64,000 bases of DNA from Terriglobia bacterium. GTDB taxonomy: Bacteria > Acidobacteriota > Thermoanaerobaculia > Thermoanaerobaculales > Thermoanaerobaculaceae. The stretch lies in assembly GCA_020073245.1 (NCBI GenBank), contig JAIQFQ010000001.1, forward strand, positions 62,001 through 126,000, in the 5' to 3' direction. Both the position numbers and the translations under genes were made by a program. Under the pieces are notes generated by a model that had not been told where the DNA came from, ran no database searches, and saw nothing but the letters and a program-made list of their open reading frames with translations. The number at the start of each line of letters is the position of its first letter. Within the stretch, counting starts at the first letter, position 1. Of the stretch, positions 51,301 to 59,277 are shown piece after piece.

Positions 51301-53850
51301 GGAGCTCGACAGGGCGACATTCCCCGGCGGGGAGCCGCTCGTGAGACTCCAGCTATAGCCGCCCGTGCCGCCGGTCGCGACGAACTGCTGCGAGTAGGCC
51401 GCGCCGACCGTGCCCGCCGGCAGCGGCGAGGTGGTGGTGATGGCGAGGCTCGAGACGGTAAACGGAAGAGCGAAGACGGTACCAAGATCCCAGGCACCGC
51501 CCTGCTCGGTGGTCCCATAGAGGTTGCCGGCGCTATCGAGAATGACCCCGGCGTATGAATACACGCCATCGGAAGCACCGCCCACGAAGCTGTGCAGGAG
51601 GGTCGAACCGCTCCCGTCGGTCTTGACCTTGAAGACCGTGCCGTCGTCCGATGCACCGCCGAAGTAGGTCGTGCCGTAGACGTTGCCGGCGCCGTCGAGG
51701 GCGACGCCGGCATAGGGGAAGGCGCCGTCGGAGGCCCCGCCCGCGAAGCTGTGCAGGATAGCAAAACCGGTCCCGTCAGTCTTGACCTTGAAGACCGTGC
51801 CCTTGTCCGACAAGCCACCAGAGTTGGTCGTGCCGTAGAGGCTCCCTGCGCCGTCGAGGACAAGGCCAGCGAACGGGCTCGCGCCGTCGGAGAAGCCGCC
51901 CGCAAAACGGTGGAGGACGCCAAAACCGGTCCCATCGGTCTTGACCTTGAAGATCGTGCCGTCGTCTGATGCGCCGCCGTAGTAGGTCGTTCCATAGATG
52001 TTGCCGGCACCGTCGAGGATGAGTGAGCCCTCGGGGCCCGCGCCGTCCAGGGCGCCCGTGAAGCCGTGCAGAACGGCAAAGCCGGTCCCGTCGGTCCTGA
52101 CCTTGAAGACCGTGCCGTTTCCCGACGCGCCGCCAACGACCGTCGTGCCGTAGAGGTTCCCTGCGCCGTCGAGGATCAGGCCCGCGTGCGGGAAGGCGCC
52201 GTCGGATGCCCCGCCCGCGAAACTGTGCAGAATGCTGAGGGTGGTCCCGTCGGTATTGACCTTGAAGACCGTGCCATCGTCTGACGCGCCACCTCGGGAG
52301 GTTGTGCCATAAAGGTCGCCAGCGCTGTCGAGGATGAGTGAACCCTCGGGGCCCGCGCCGAGCGTGGTGCCTGCAAAGCTGTGCAGAACGGCGAAGCCGG
52401 TCCCGTCAGTCTTGACCTTGAAGACCGTGCCGTTGTCCGACGCGCCGCCATGCTTGGTCGTGCCGTAGAGGTTCCCTGCGCCGTCGAGGATCAGGTGGGC
52501 GTCGGGGTAGGCGCCTTCGGCCGGAGCCCAGGTGAAGCCGTGCAAGATGGCAAAGTTGGTCCCGTCGGTCTTAACCTTGAAGACCGTGCCGTCGTTCGAC
52601 GGACCGCCGTACTGGGTCGTGCCGTAGAGGTTGCCGGCGCTGTCGAGGATGAGGGCGGCCTCGGGATTGGCACCATCCGAGGCGGCCCACGCAAAACTGT
52701 GGAGGACAGCAAAACCGCTACCGTCGCTCTTGACTTTGAAGACCGCGCCGTTGTCCGACGCGCCGCCTGTGAAGGTCGTGCCGTAGAGGTTGCCGGCGCT
52801 GTCGAGGATGAGAGAGGCGGCGGGTCTAGCGCCGTCCACGGCGCCCGTGAAACCGTGCAGAACCGCAAAGCCCGTCCCGTTGGTCTTGACCTTGAAGACC
52901 GTGCCGTCGTTCGACGCGCCGCCCTCGTGGGTCGTGCCGTAGAGGTTGCTGGCGTTGTCGAGGAGGAGACCGGCGTAGGGGTTGACGCCGTCGGCCGGAC
53001 CCCACGTGAAGCCGTGCAGAATGGCAAAGGCACTCCCGTCGGTCTTGACTTTGAAGACCGTGCCGTAGCCCGATGCGCCGCCGTAGTAGGTCGTCCCGTA
53101 GAGGTTCGCTGCGCCGTCGAGGATGAGGCCGGCGTAGGGGTTGGCGCCGTCGGACGAGCCACCCGCAAAACTGTGCAAAACGGTAAAGCCGGTCCCGTCG
53201 GTCTTGACCTTGAAGACCGTGCCCTTGTCCGAGGCGCCGCCAGAGTTGGTCGTGCCGTAGAGGTTGTCGGCACCGTCGAGGATCAGGCCCGCGTAGGGGT
53301 ACGCGCCGTCCGAGGCCCCGCCCGCGAAACTGTGCAGAACGGTAAAGCCGGTCCCGTCGGTCTTGACCCTGAAAACCGTGCCGTCGTTCGACGCCCCGCC
53401 CTCGTGGGTTGTGCCGTAGAGGTTGCCAGCGCCATCGAAGATGAGGCCCGCATAGGGGTTGGCGCCGTCGGAGGAGCCGCCCGCGAAGCTGTACAGCAGG
53501 GCGAACCCGGTCCCGTCGTTCCTGACCTTGAAGACCGTGCCCACGTCGGACGGACCGCCGTAGTAGGTCGTGCCGTAGAAGTTTCCGGCGCCATCGCTGA
53601 TCAGGGCGGCAGCCGAATCACGGCCGTCGGACGGGTCGCCGGGGAAGGCCTTCAGGATCGAGATCGCGCTCGTCGGCGCCGCGCGTGCGAGACCAACCGC
53701 CACTGCGAGCAGCCAGCCCCCAATCCTCGCGACTCGGAGACTATGACGCCGTCGAGGCATGACACCCGCCGGCACGTCGTGGCAGTCTCTCGGCCCGACG
53801 CCCGTGGATCCACCGGTGATGGTCGTGGATATGCGTCCCATCTTATCCAT
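48337..53850 (-). CDS. Giant secreted TIGR03803/FG-GAP repeat protein
   Basis: About 1837 residues. ATG 53850 has GGGAGAG upstream; ATG 53760 would give a more typical signal peptide (MPRRRHSLRVARIGGWLLAV) but lacks a ribosome binding site. Domains in order: 14 TIGR03803-type repeats of about 55 residues (DGTVFKVKTDGTGF...LYGTT), likely a beta-propeller; one He_PIG-like Ig domain; one Ig-like domain (ITFQPQSQSIGSGQTATLSV); seven FG-GAP-like repeats (SADGNTAIVGG...GAAWVFTR); and two copies of a SQWRSDL...VVDNITNDPTTVAMQ module also seen in the 16.3-kb gene. It is probably surface or extracellular. The gene splits the ispE-tRNA-Gln-prs block, so it looks inserted. Its function is unknown. Confidence 0.85.
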   Translation of the reverse strand: MDKMGRISTTITGGSTGVGPRDCHDVPAGVMPRRRHSLRVARIGGWLLAVAVGLARAAPTSAISILKAFPGDPSDGRDSAAALISDGAGNFYGTTYYGGPSDVGTVFKVRNDGTGFALLYSFAGGSSDGANPYAGLIFDGAGNLYGTTHEGGASNDGTVFRVKTDGTGFTVLHSFAGGASDGAYPYAGLILDGADNLYGTTNSGGASDKGTVFKVKTDGTGFTVLHSFAGGSSDGANPYAGLILDGAANLYGTTYYGGASGYGTVFKVKTDGSAFAILHGFTWGPADGVNPYAGLLLDNASNLYGTTHEGGASNDGTVFKVKTNGTGFAVLHGFTGAVDGARPAASLILDSAGNLYGTTFTGGASDNGAVFKVKSDGSGFAVLHSFAWAASDGANPEAALILDSAGNLYGTTQYGGPSNDGTVFKVKTDGTNFAILHGFTWAPAEGAYPDAHLILDGAGNLYGTTKHGGASDNGTVFKVKTDGTGFAVLHSFAGTTLGAGPEGSLILDSAGDLYGTTSRGGASDDGTVFKVNTDGTTLSILHSFAGGASDGAFPHAGLILDGAGNLYGTTVVGGASGNGTVFKVRTDGTGFAVLHGFTGALDGAGPEGSLILDGAGNIYGTTYYGGASDDGTIFKVKTDGTGFGVLHRFAGGFSDGASPFAGLVLDGAGSLYGTTNSGGLSDKGTVFKVKTDGTGFAILHSFAGGASDGAFPYAGVALDGAGNVYGTTYFGGASDDGTVFKVKTDGSGSTLLHSFVGGASDGVYSYAGVILDSAGNLYGTTEQGGAWDLGTVFALPFTVSSLAITTTSPLPAGTVGAAYSQQFVATGGTGGYSWSLTSGSPPGNVALSSSGVLAGTPAAGGDFSFAVTVTDSADNTAQGTFALHVGACTSPSITFQPQSQSIGSGQTATLSVTATGTTPLSYQWYQGSSGTTSNPVGTNASGLTTSTLTATTSFWVRVTNACGQADSAAATVTVGAGPPTTSFVQEGPKLVGTGAMGSAFQGSSVALSSDGNTAIVGGPRDTFIHPGDYAAGAAWVFTRTGVVWTQQGPKLVGAGAVGDAAQGWSVAISADGNTAIVGGLNDNDGVGAAWVFTRTGAVWTQQGSKLVGTGAIGPAAEGGSVALSADGNTAIVGGSKDNGGSGAAWVFTRSGGEWTQQGSKLVGIGSTATAQQGFSVSLSGDGNSVIFGGPWDSDNAGAAWVFTRSGGEWTQQGSKLVGTGANRGTHDRGAYQGVSAALSGDGYTAIIGGHGDNDFAGAAWVFTFSSGVWTQQGSKLVGAGAVGTPELGVSVALSGDGNMAIVGGFGDNFSMGAAWVFTRSGGVWTQQGAKLVGTGAAEGWSQQGFSVDLSADGTTAIVGGRGDGEMNGAAWVYTSAGGVSNVVWVPVASHNPGKNNSQWRSDLCVLNTAPATANVQLKFFGSGGVATNTTNVSAGTQLILTDVVGRLGVINDSGAIEILSDQPLKVTARSYNLVSSAANCYANGTQGQDYPAVVASSGLSALQSAYLAGLTENAQYHTNVGLLNTGTVSTTVLVDLYDGTGTGLHSYPVSLPAGRWAQVTQPFLNYAGQTAMDRGYARLTVQTGSGVFGFASVVDNITNDPTTVAMQRWETSFYGGVPVASHNPGKNNSQWRSDLGLLNPGTAEVDLGIRFHGSSGDVNASRSVPAGAQLILTDVIGQLGGSGSGALQIISGLPLQVTARTYNQVSSDATCYPNGTQGQDYPLVWAPEGISIRQSAYLAGLTENAQYHTNIGLVSLIPATVLVELYDGDGTKLARYTVSLQGSQWVQATQPFLSYAGQTAMDSGYAKITVQAGQWVFGFASVVDNITNDPTTVAMQQ

Positions 53851-53938
53851 GGTCCCATCTCTCCCGCCGGATGGTCGTGACTCGTCGGCCATCCGCTTCG
53901 TGACCGACCAGCCTCTGGCTGCACTTACGGCTCCTATC

Positions 53939-54178
53939 TTAGTCCTCCCATGACAAACACAGGGGCCTTCTGGCACCTACCATTGCAAGCGCCAATTGAG
54001 CGCCAGTGACCGACCCGGCCGCGACGGCGCTCCGGAACGACTGCCCCAGTCTCTTCCTGCTGAGGGGAGGAAGGTGCTTGCCTGCAGTATCCGAGACCTC
54101 AACCCACAGGCCTGTGTCGTCAGGGGAAGACTCCTCGCCAGATTGCGTCACGCCGAAAGCAGAGAACGCCCTTCGCAT
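53939..54178 (-). CDS. Small ORF beside the tRNA fragment, unknown
   Basis: A 79-codon ORF from ATG 54178 with balanced protein-like composition (FSAFGVTQSGEESSPDDTGL, then GQSFRSAVAAGSVTGAQLAL). The same frame is open a further ~30 codons upstream (LPEDQGQELESVLDVMRR) to an in-frame TGA, so the piece may be the end of a truncated gene. No family recognised and no ribosome binding site seen. It lies inside the segment bounded by the tRNA-Gln copies and could be a remnant of the inserting element. Confidence 0.35.
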   Translation of the reverse strand: MRRAFSAFGVTQSGEESSPDDTGLWVEVSDTAGKHLPPLSRKRLGQSFRSAVAAGSVTGAQLALAMVGARRPLCLSWED

Positions 54179-54296
54179 GACATCCAGAACGGATTCGAGC
54201 TCCTGGCCTTGATCTTCGGGCAGATGGAGCCGGTGCTCGCCAACTCTTCACTGAAGCTCAGAGCACGCTGCACCGGCCTGCTGTTTCTCGGCTACC

Positions 54297-54330
54297 AAGT
54301 CCCGTGGCTTACCCATTTGCCGACGCCCCA
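54297..54330 (-). pseudogene. 5' fragment of tRNA-Gln (nucleotides 1-34)
   Basis: Thirty-four bases identical to positions 1-34 of the complete tRNA-Gln at 47969-47936, in the same orientation. Identity ends inside the anticodon, and the following sequence (GGTAGCC on the minus strand) cannot complete a cloverleaf. It lies between spoVG and the giant gene and is directly preceded by a promoter. It is most simply the original 5' half of tRNA-Gln, separated from its 3' half by insertion. Confidence 0.85.
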
Positions 54331-54341
54331 GTCGGGGCACG

Positions 54342-54370
54342 AGTCTAGTGCGACGCCTCCCACCTGTCCA
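54342..54370 (-). promoter_or_regulatory. Orphan tRNA-Gln promoter
   Basis: Minus-strand TGGACA (54370-54365) and TAGACT (54347-54342) are 17 bp apart, and the tRNA fragment begins 11 bp later. Good geometry for a stable-RNA promoter; it starts 6 bp after the spoVG stop and now drives only the fragment and what follows it. Confidence 0.65.
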
Positions 54371-54376
54371 GCGGCG

Positions 54377-54745
54377 TCACTGTGGCTCTTCGTCGCTCTC
54401 CTCGTCCGTCCAGTACTTCTCGCCCAGGAGACGGTTCGTGATCTGCTGCGCGCGGGACGCTCCGCCTGTGTCCCCACTTGTCCCCCGTTCGGCAAGCGTT
54501 CGCTCGTACTCCGAGAGGATCGCTTCGTCCAGGCGTTTCCGGGTGTCGGTGTTCAACGGGTGGGCGATGTCCCGGAACGAGCCGTTGCGCAGTCGCCGCG
54601 ACGGCATCGACACGTAGATCGTCCCTTCCTTGCCCTCGAGCACACGGATGTCACCGACCAGGAAGCAACCGTCGAAAACCACCTGAGCGAAGGCCTTGAC
54701 CTTCCCGCCCTTGTTCAGATTGATGCGGACCTCGCTGATCTCCAT
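54377..54745 (-). CDS. spoVG: SpoVG family RNA/DNA-binding regulator
   Basis: A 122-residue protein from ATG 54745 (GGAGG and AAGGAT upstream). The SpoVG core is clear: MEISEVRINL, KVKAFAQVVFDGCFLVGDIRVLEG, VSMPSRRLRNGSFRDIAHPLN and the TRKRLDEAILSEY helix. SpoVG proteins bind nucleic acids and regulate gene expression in sporulating and non-sporulating bacteria. The acidic C-terminal tail is variable. It follows ispE by 4 bp, a placement also found in Firmicutes and some Deltaproteobacteria, and nothing here suggests sporulation. Confidence 0.92.
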   Translation of the reverse strand: MEISEVRINLNKGGKVKAFAQVVFDGCFLVGDIRVLEGKEGTIYVSMPSRRLRNGSFRDIAHPLNTDTRKRLDEAILSEYERTLAERGTSGDTGGASRAQQITNRLLGEKYWTDEESDEEPQ

Positions 54746-54749
54746 ATCC

Positions 54750-55634
54750 TTACCCCTCCACGGCCGACACCCGAAGGAGCGATGCCTCACGGGAGAGCAA
54801 CGGTGCCACGAGCGGGCGGAATGCCGCTAGGATGGCCGCTGCTCGCCGCGCGTCCCGCTCGTCCCGGTAGAGCCCGAACACCGTCCCGCCGCTGCCGGAG
54901 AGCATGGCGAGGAGCGGTTCCGTGACGGACACCCGCTCCAGTCGCTCCCCGACCTCCGGCCAGAGCTTCACCACTGTCGGCTGCAAGTCGTTCCGGCAGC
55001 GCCCAAAAGGGAGCTCGCCGCCCTTCTCGACCCATTGGTATATCTCACAATCGGCTTTGCCGTCCAGTGCGCGAGGGTCGAGGGCGCGGTACACGTCCGC
55101 GGTCGGGATCGGCTGAGGGCCGGGGAGCAGCACGACCCACCATGCGGGGAGGTCCGCCAATGGCGAGACCTCGGAGCCACGCCCCACACCCCAACCCGCC
55201 CCACCCACCAGGAAGAACGGCACATCGGCGCCCAGGCCCGCAGCCACGGACACCAGTTCGTGAGGTTCCCGGCGAAGGTTCCAGAGCCGGGCGAGAGCTA
55301 CGAGAGTGGCTGCGGCGTCGGCCGAGCCGCCGCCGAGGCCGCCCGCAACCGGGATCGCCTTGCGCAACACGATGTGTGCTCCACCCGTCCGGTCCCCCAT
55401 CGACGCAAGGGCGCGAGCCGCCTTGACGACCAGGTTGTCGGGACCGGCCGGGGCCGCATCGGTCGGCTCGACCGTCAGCTCGACTGTCCCCGTCGGTACC
55501 GTCTCGAATAGCAGGTCGTCCCAGATCCCGACCGCCGCGAGGACGGTTCGCAGCTCGTGGTAGCCGTCATTCCGCTTCCCGAGCACCTCCAGGTGCAGGT
55601 TCACCTTGGCTGGACATCGGACACGCAGCCTCAA
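54750..55634 (-). CDS. ispE: 4-diphosphocytidyl-2-C-methyl-D-erythritol kinase
   Basis: A 294-residue GHMP kinase of the MEP isoprenoid pathway. TTG 55634 is chosen: it overlaps the upstream TGA (TTGA), has TGGAG at 7-8 nt, and places CPAKVNLHLEVLGKR at the N-terminus as expected. The ATP-binding loop is PVAGGLGGGSADAAA near residue 95, and a late LSGSGGTVFGLY glycine motif is present. It phosphorylates CDP-ME in the cytosol. It sits between a lipoprotein gene in the lolB position and spoVG. Confidence 0.94.
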   Translation of the reverse strand: MRLRVRCPAKVNLHLEVLGKRNDGYHELRTVLAAVGIWDDLLFETVPTGTVELTVEPTDAAPAGPDNLVVKAARALASMGDRTGGAHIVLRKAIPVAGGLGGGSADAAATLVALARLWNLRREPHELVSVAAGLGADVPFFLVGGAGWGVGRGSEVSPLADLPAWWVVLLPGPQPIPTADVYRALDPRALDGKADCEIYQWVEKGGELPFGRCRNDLQPTVVKLWPEVGERLERVSVTEPLLAMLSGSGGTVFGLYRDERDARRAAAILAAFRPLVAPLLSREASLLRVSAVEG

Positions 55635-56335
55635 CGCATCGCTCCACAGGCGGGGACGGCGAGCCACTCCGGTGGCGGAGGCGGTTCGGCGGCGTGCCAT
55701 TCCTCCAGGACCATCTCGACCCGCTTCGAACCGGCGGTCAGGACGAGCGCGCCGGGCACATGCCCGATCGGAGATTTCAAATCAGCCCCGAGCAGGGGCC
55801 GCTCCTCCCCCGGACGGAGGACGAGGACGCGGCTGCAGTGGGTTGGCGGCCCTTCGATCCGGGCCCGCCATGTGAGACGCTCGTTCGAGGCCTCGACCCA
55901 TCCCGGCGTCAACGGCACCTCGTGCGCACCTTCCGGCAGCAAACCGGACAGGACAAGCGCGGCCAGATCGGGATCGAGCGGTAGCGCCGCATCCTTCGAG
56001 AGAGGGAACATGCCATGCGGCAGAGGCTCCCGGCAGCGCTCCTTGACCCGCTCGACCCATCCCTCGTCGCCCGCGAACCACGCCGACATGGCGGTGCCTC
56101 CGGGCGGGACCGCCACGCTGATGGAAAGGCGGTCGGCTCCGCTGCGCACCGCAAGGATCAGGTTGCGCTGGCCGCAACACGAGAATCGGTACAGGGCCGC
56201 AAACGGACCGGGGTGTTGCATCAGCGAGCGCCAATCCTGCGGGACCGGCATTTCGGGAGCCGTAGCGTGCCGGCAGCTCACTGCGGCTGCCGCGAGCACG
56301 ACCGCCAGAATGGTCGCCCTACGGCGCTTTAGCAC
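55631..56335 (-). CDS. Lipoprotein in the lolB position
   Basis: A 234-residue protein from GTG 56335 with a lipoprotein signal (ILAVVLAAAAVSC, lipidated Cys near residue 21). The mature part has FAALYRFSCCGQRNLILAV and a beta-rich middle ending WRARIEGPPTHC. In many diderms the gene between a TPR protein and ispE is lolB, the outer-membrane lipoprotein receptor. Length and location fit, but I see no decisive LolB motif, so this is a positional guess. It overlaps both neighbours (17 bp with the TPR gene, 4 bp with ispE). Confidence 0.65.
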   Translation of the reverse strand: MLKRRRATILAVVLAAAAVSCRHATAPEMPVPQDWRSLMQHPGPFAALYRFSCCGQRNLILAVRSGADRLSISVAVPPGGTAMSAWFAGDEGWVERVKERCREPLPHGMFPLSKDAALPLDPDLAALVLSGLLPEGAHEVPLTPGWVEASNERLTWRARIEGPPTHCSRVLVLRPGEERPLLGADLKSPIGHVPGALVLTAGSKRVEMVLEEWHAAEPPPPPEWLAVPACGAMR

Positions 56336-58247
56336 CCGTGACCTCGGCGAGCTTCTTCTCGATCCGCTCCTTTTGACCTTCCTCCTCGGGCTTGTTCGCC
56401 AGGGCCAGCCGATAGGCCGCAGCCGCCTTCGTCAGGTCACCACGAGTACGGAGGAGGTCGCCGATGTGCTCCTGAACGGTGGCATCGAACGGCTCCAATC
56501 GGACAGCATCGGTGAGGTATTTCTCGGCCCGGTCCAACTCCCCGAGACGGAAGTACACCCACCCGAGCGAATCCTGGAAGGCGCCGGAGGCGGGCTCGGT
56601 CTGCACCGCCTTGAGCAGCATGTCGCGCGCCTCCTCGAGGTGAACGCCCTTGTCCGCGAACATGTAGCCGAGGTAGTTGAGCGCCGCCGGGTTGTCCGGT
56701 TGCTTGGCCAGCAGCTTCCGGAACTGCTTCACCGACTCGTCCCACGCTCCAGAGCGTTCGAGCGCCGCAGCGTAGGTGAATTGCACCTCAGGAGCATCGC
56801 CGAGGCGCACGAGCGCATCGCGCGCTCGGCCCACCGCTTCCCTGTACCTCTTGCGTCGGTCGAGGACGCCGAGGGCCGCCACGACATCGTCCGCTTCCCC
56901 AGCCATGAGCGCATCCAGGGCTTTCGCCCCGCCAGTCTCGTCGCCGGTCGCGAGCGAGAACTCTGCCAGAAGACTGCTGTGGAGACGGTGCGCTGCTGGG
57001 TCGTCCTCGGTCTTGGCACCGCGCACGAACGCCACACCCTCCGTGTAGGCCTCGCGGAGGCGAAAGTACTCGCCCCACAGCGCGAGAGAGCGCCGAGCCA
57101 GGGTGCCGGTGCCGCACCTCTTGAGCCAGGGCAGGGCGGCGTCAGCCCTGTGGTCCAGCAACTCGAGGGTGGCGCGCTCCTGCGCCACCTCGATAGCGCC
57201 GTCCTCGCTCTCTATCTTCTTGTCATCGACCTGCTGCCACACCGTGTTGAGCAGCATTCGGGCTTCCGGCAACTTCCGGTTGTCGATGAGCAGTCGGGCA
57301 AGGCCGATCAACGCATCCGGATCATCCGGAGAGGAGGTGAGAGCGCGCCTGTACAGCTGCTCGGCGGTATCCAGGTGGCCGTCGCCCGCCTCCAGGAGCG
57401 CCTTGAGCAGGAGTGCGTCCCGCTGGGTGGGGTCGCCGGCCAGGACCTTGTCCAGAACCTCCCCCGCCTTGCCACGATCCCCGGAGCGGGCGAGGAGCGT
57501 TGCCCAGCGCGTGAGGCCGGCCAGAGTGCTCCCCTCCGTCTTGAGGAAATTGCCGAGTACCTCGGCAGCCTCCTTGAACTTGCGGGCGCTGGCCAGCGTG
57601 TCGACCAGCTGCAGTGTCGCGCGCTGGCGCAGCTCCGGGATTGCCGCGGCACGCTTGAGATAACCAACGGCGTCGTCGAACTTGCCGGTCAGGCGCAGCG
57701 ACTCGCCCGCCATCAGCCATAAGCGCGGGTCGTCGGGACGATCTTCGAGCAGCGCCTGCACCTGCGGCCACGCCTCCACACCCTTGCCCAACCGCAGCAG
57801 TAGCTGGGCAAGAACGATTCGCGCTTGAGGCCCCTGCGGAGCGGCCTCCAGCCCGCGCATGAGGTGGGGAATCGCCGCTTCGGCACCCTCGGGATCCTTG
57901 GACGACTGAGCGAGCAGGATTCCGAGCGTCGCCTCACCGTCGGCGGAGAGCTCTCGCGCCTTCTGGAGCTGGCTGATCGCCTCGTCGCTGACGCCTGCCT
58001 CGGCAAGCGCCAGACCGAACTCCTCTGCGAGCTCCTGGTTCGCCTGATCGAGCTCGACGGCACGCCGGAAGAGCTTGAGACCGTCCGCGTACTCGCCCGC
58101 CGCCAGGCGCATCTGGGCCTGCGCCACCAGGGCCAAAGCCTCGGGCCGCGGAGCCACCGCCTCATCCGATCGGGGCGGCTCACTTGCCGACGCGGCGGAC
58201 GCCGCGATGATCCACGCTGCCAAAATGAAACCTGGACTTCGCCTCAC
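56319..58247 (-). CDS. Exported TPR-repeat protein
   Basis: A 642-residue protein. GTG 58247 is preferred: GGAGG lies 5 nt upstream and it gives a clean signal peptide (RRSPGFILAAWIIAASAASA). The rest is helical TPR throughout, with typical units such as YLKRAAAIPELRQRATLQLV and AALNYLGYMFADKGVHLEEA. Such proteins precede lolB-ispE in many Gram-negative genomes and are thought to scaffold envelope assembly in the periplasm. First gene of the TPR-lipoprotein-ispE-spoVG unit. Confidence 0.82.
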   Translation of the reverse strand: MRRSPGFILAAWIIAASAASASEPPRSDEAVAPRPEALALVAQAQMRLAAGEYADGLKLFRRAVELDQANQELAEEFGLALAEAGVSDEAISQLQKARELSADGEATLGILLAQSSKDPEGAEAAIPHLMRGLEAAPQGPQARIVLAQLLLRLGKGVEAWPQVQALLEDRPDDPRLWLMAGESLRLTGKFDDAVGYLKRAAAIPELRQRATLQLVDTLASARKFKEAAEVLGNFLKTEGSTLAGLTRWATLLARSGDRGKAGEVLDKVLAGDPTQRDALLLKALLEAGDGHLDTAEQLYRRALTSSPDDPDALIGLARLLIDNRKLPEARMLLNTVWQQVDDKKIESEDGAIEVAQERATLELLDHRADAALPWLKRCGTGTLARRSLALWGEYFRLREAYTEGVAFVRGAKTEDDPAAHRLHSSLLAEFSLATGDETGGAKALDALMAGEADDVVAALGVLDRRKRYREAVGRARDALVRLGDAPEVQFTYAAALERSGAWDESVKQFRKLLAKQPDNPAALNYLGYMFADKGVHLEEARDMLLKAVQTEPASGAFQDSLGWVYFRLGELDRAEKYLTDAVRLEPFDATVQEHIGDLLRTRGDLTKAAAAYRLALANKPEEEGQKERIEKKLAEVTGAKAP

Positions 58248-58304
58248 CCATACCTCCAAGGTGCAGATTGTAGTCTCGTTTCTGGTCGGGCTCTTCCCGA
58301 GACC

Positions 58305-59243
58305 TCACGGCTTGGTGCCGTCGCTCCAGTCCGGCACAGACGACTTCGGCCGGTCGGAGAGGATTGCAACGTCGCGGGCACCGGCCAAGACGATCTCCCG
58401 CCGTATCTTCTTGCCCCCCGCGGAGAGAACCACCAGGCCGCCGTTCGTCGCTGCGATCACCTCGTCCTCTGTGAGCGCGAGTGCAATCACGGCGCCGGCG
58501 AGAGAGGTGCGGAACCGCTCCTTGAGTGGCTGTTTTGCGGAAAGCTCCACTCGCACGCCGACAACCTCACCACCTTGATCCCGTGCCAGACCCACGAGCG
58601 CACCTCGGCCGTCCGGAGTGGTGACGACTGCGTTCGCCGTGCCGCCTAGGTGAATGACACCCAGGGAGCGCTCTTGATTGGCTGTGGCGACTTCGACCTC
58701 CCCGGACGCCGAGGCAACCACGGCGAAGGTCCCCTTCGGAGCCACCGCAACCGTGCGTGCTTCCTCGGCGAGCCTCACGCGGTTCAGGGTGCCGCCCTCG
58801 ATCGCCGCAACGATCAACAGCGTGCGCTCGCCCGAGCCCGAGGGCACCAGTGCGACCAGTCGGCCATCTGCCGAGCACGCCCCCCGACGCACGCCAACGA
58901 CTCCCGCGAGAGGCGTCTGAACCAGCAGCAGGCGCTCCGGGTACGAGAGCGTTGCGAGCATACCCGGCAAGGCTGCGTGCATGCGGTCGAAATCGGCGAA
59001 GAACATCGGGAAGACACGCCCGGGCCAGTGCACCATCTTGCCGGAAACGGCCACAACCGACGTCGAGTCATCGCCCGCAAGCGGCACGACCACGCGCCCG
59101 TCCGGGGCCGCAAAAACGGCAAGGCCATCGCCGGGAAGCTCCACGGTGCGAACGATGGCTCCCTTCGCGATGTCCACGAATACGACCTCGTGGGGGCACA
59201 GGACCGCGGCGACCACCGCAACGAGCAGGACGCTGCCCGGCAT
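58305..59243 (-). CDS. Exported beta-propeller-like protein
   Basis: A 312-residue protein from ATG 59243, with a short hydrophobic N-terminus (SVLLVAVVAAVLC) and repeated beta-strand units (VDIAKGAIVRTVELPGDGLAV, ...APDGRVVVPLAGDD, ...TPDGRGALVGLA) like WD40/YVTN propellers. It is likely periplasmic and of unknown ligand. The start is 6 nt after TACACT on the minus strand, so the mRNA is probably leaderless. It is divergent from queG across only 34 bp. Confidence 0.65.
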   Translation of the reverse strand: MPGSVLLVAVVAAVLCPHEVVFVDIAKGAIVRTVELPGDGLAVFAAPDGRVVVPLAGDDSTSVVAVSGKMVHWPGRVFPMFFADFDRMHAALPGMLATLSYPERLLLVQTPLAGVVGVRRGACSADGRLVALVPSGSGERTLLIVAAIEGGTLNRVRLAEEARTVAVAPKGTFAVVASASGEVEVATANQERSLGVIHLGGTANAVVTTPDGRGALVGLARDQGGEVVGVRVELSAKQPLKERFRTSLAGAVIALALTEDEVIAATNGGLVVLSAGGKKIRREIVLAGARDVAILSDRPKSSVPDWSDGTKP

Positions 59244-59249
59244 CGGGGC

Positions 59250-59271
59250 AGTGTACCGCCTCCGGTAGACT
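59250..59271. promoter_or_regulatory. Divergent pair of leaderless -10 elements
   Basis: Minus-strand TACACT (59255-59250) ends 6 nt before ATG 59243, and plus-strand TAGACT (59266-59271) ends 6 nt before GTG 59278. Neither gene has a Shine-Dalgarno sequence; transcription would begin at or next to the start codons in both directions. Confidence 0.55.
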
Positions 59272-59277
59272 GGGCTC

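Noticed and set aside
51500-53640. Noncoding tandem DNA repeat or CRISPR
   Set aside because: The period (about 165 bp) is coding: 14 in-frame TIGR03803-type protein repeats.
54297-54330. A second functional tRNA-Gln
   Set aside because: Sequence after base 34 cannot form the anticodon stem, T-arm or acceptor 3' strand.
54377-54745. Evidence that the organism forms spores
   Set aside because: SpoVG occurs in many non-sporulating bacteria and no other sporulation gene is present.
55557-57722. A 721-codon plus-strand open frame
   Set aside because: Antisense to ispE, the lipoprotein and the TPR gene; no motifs.
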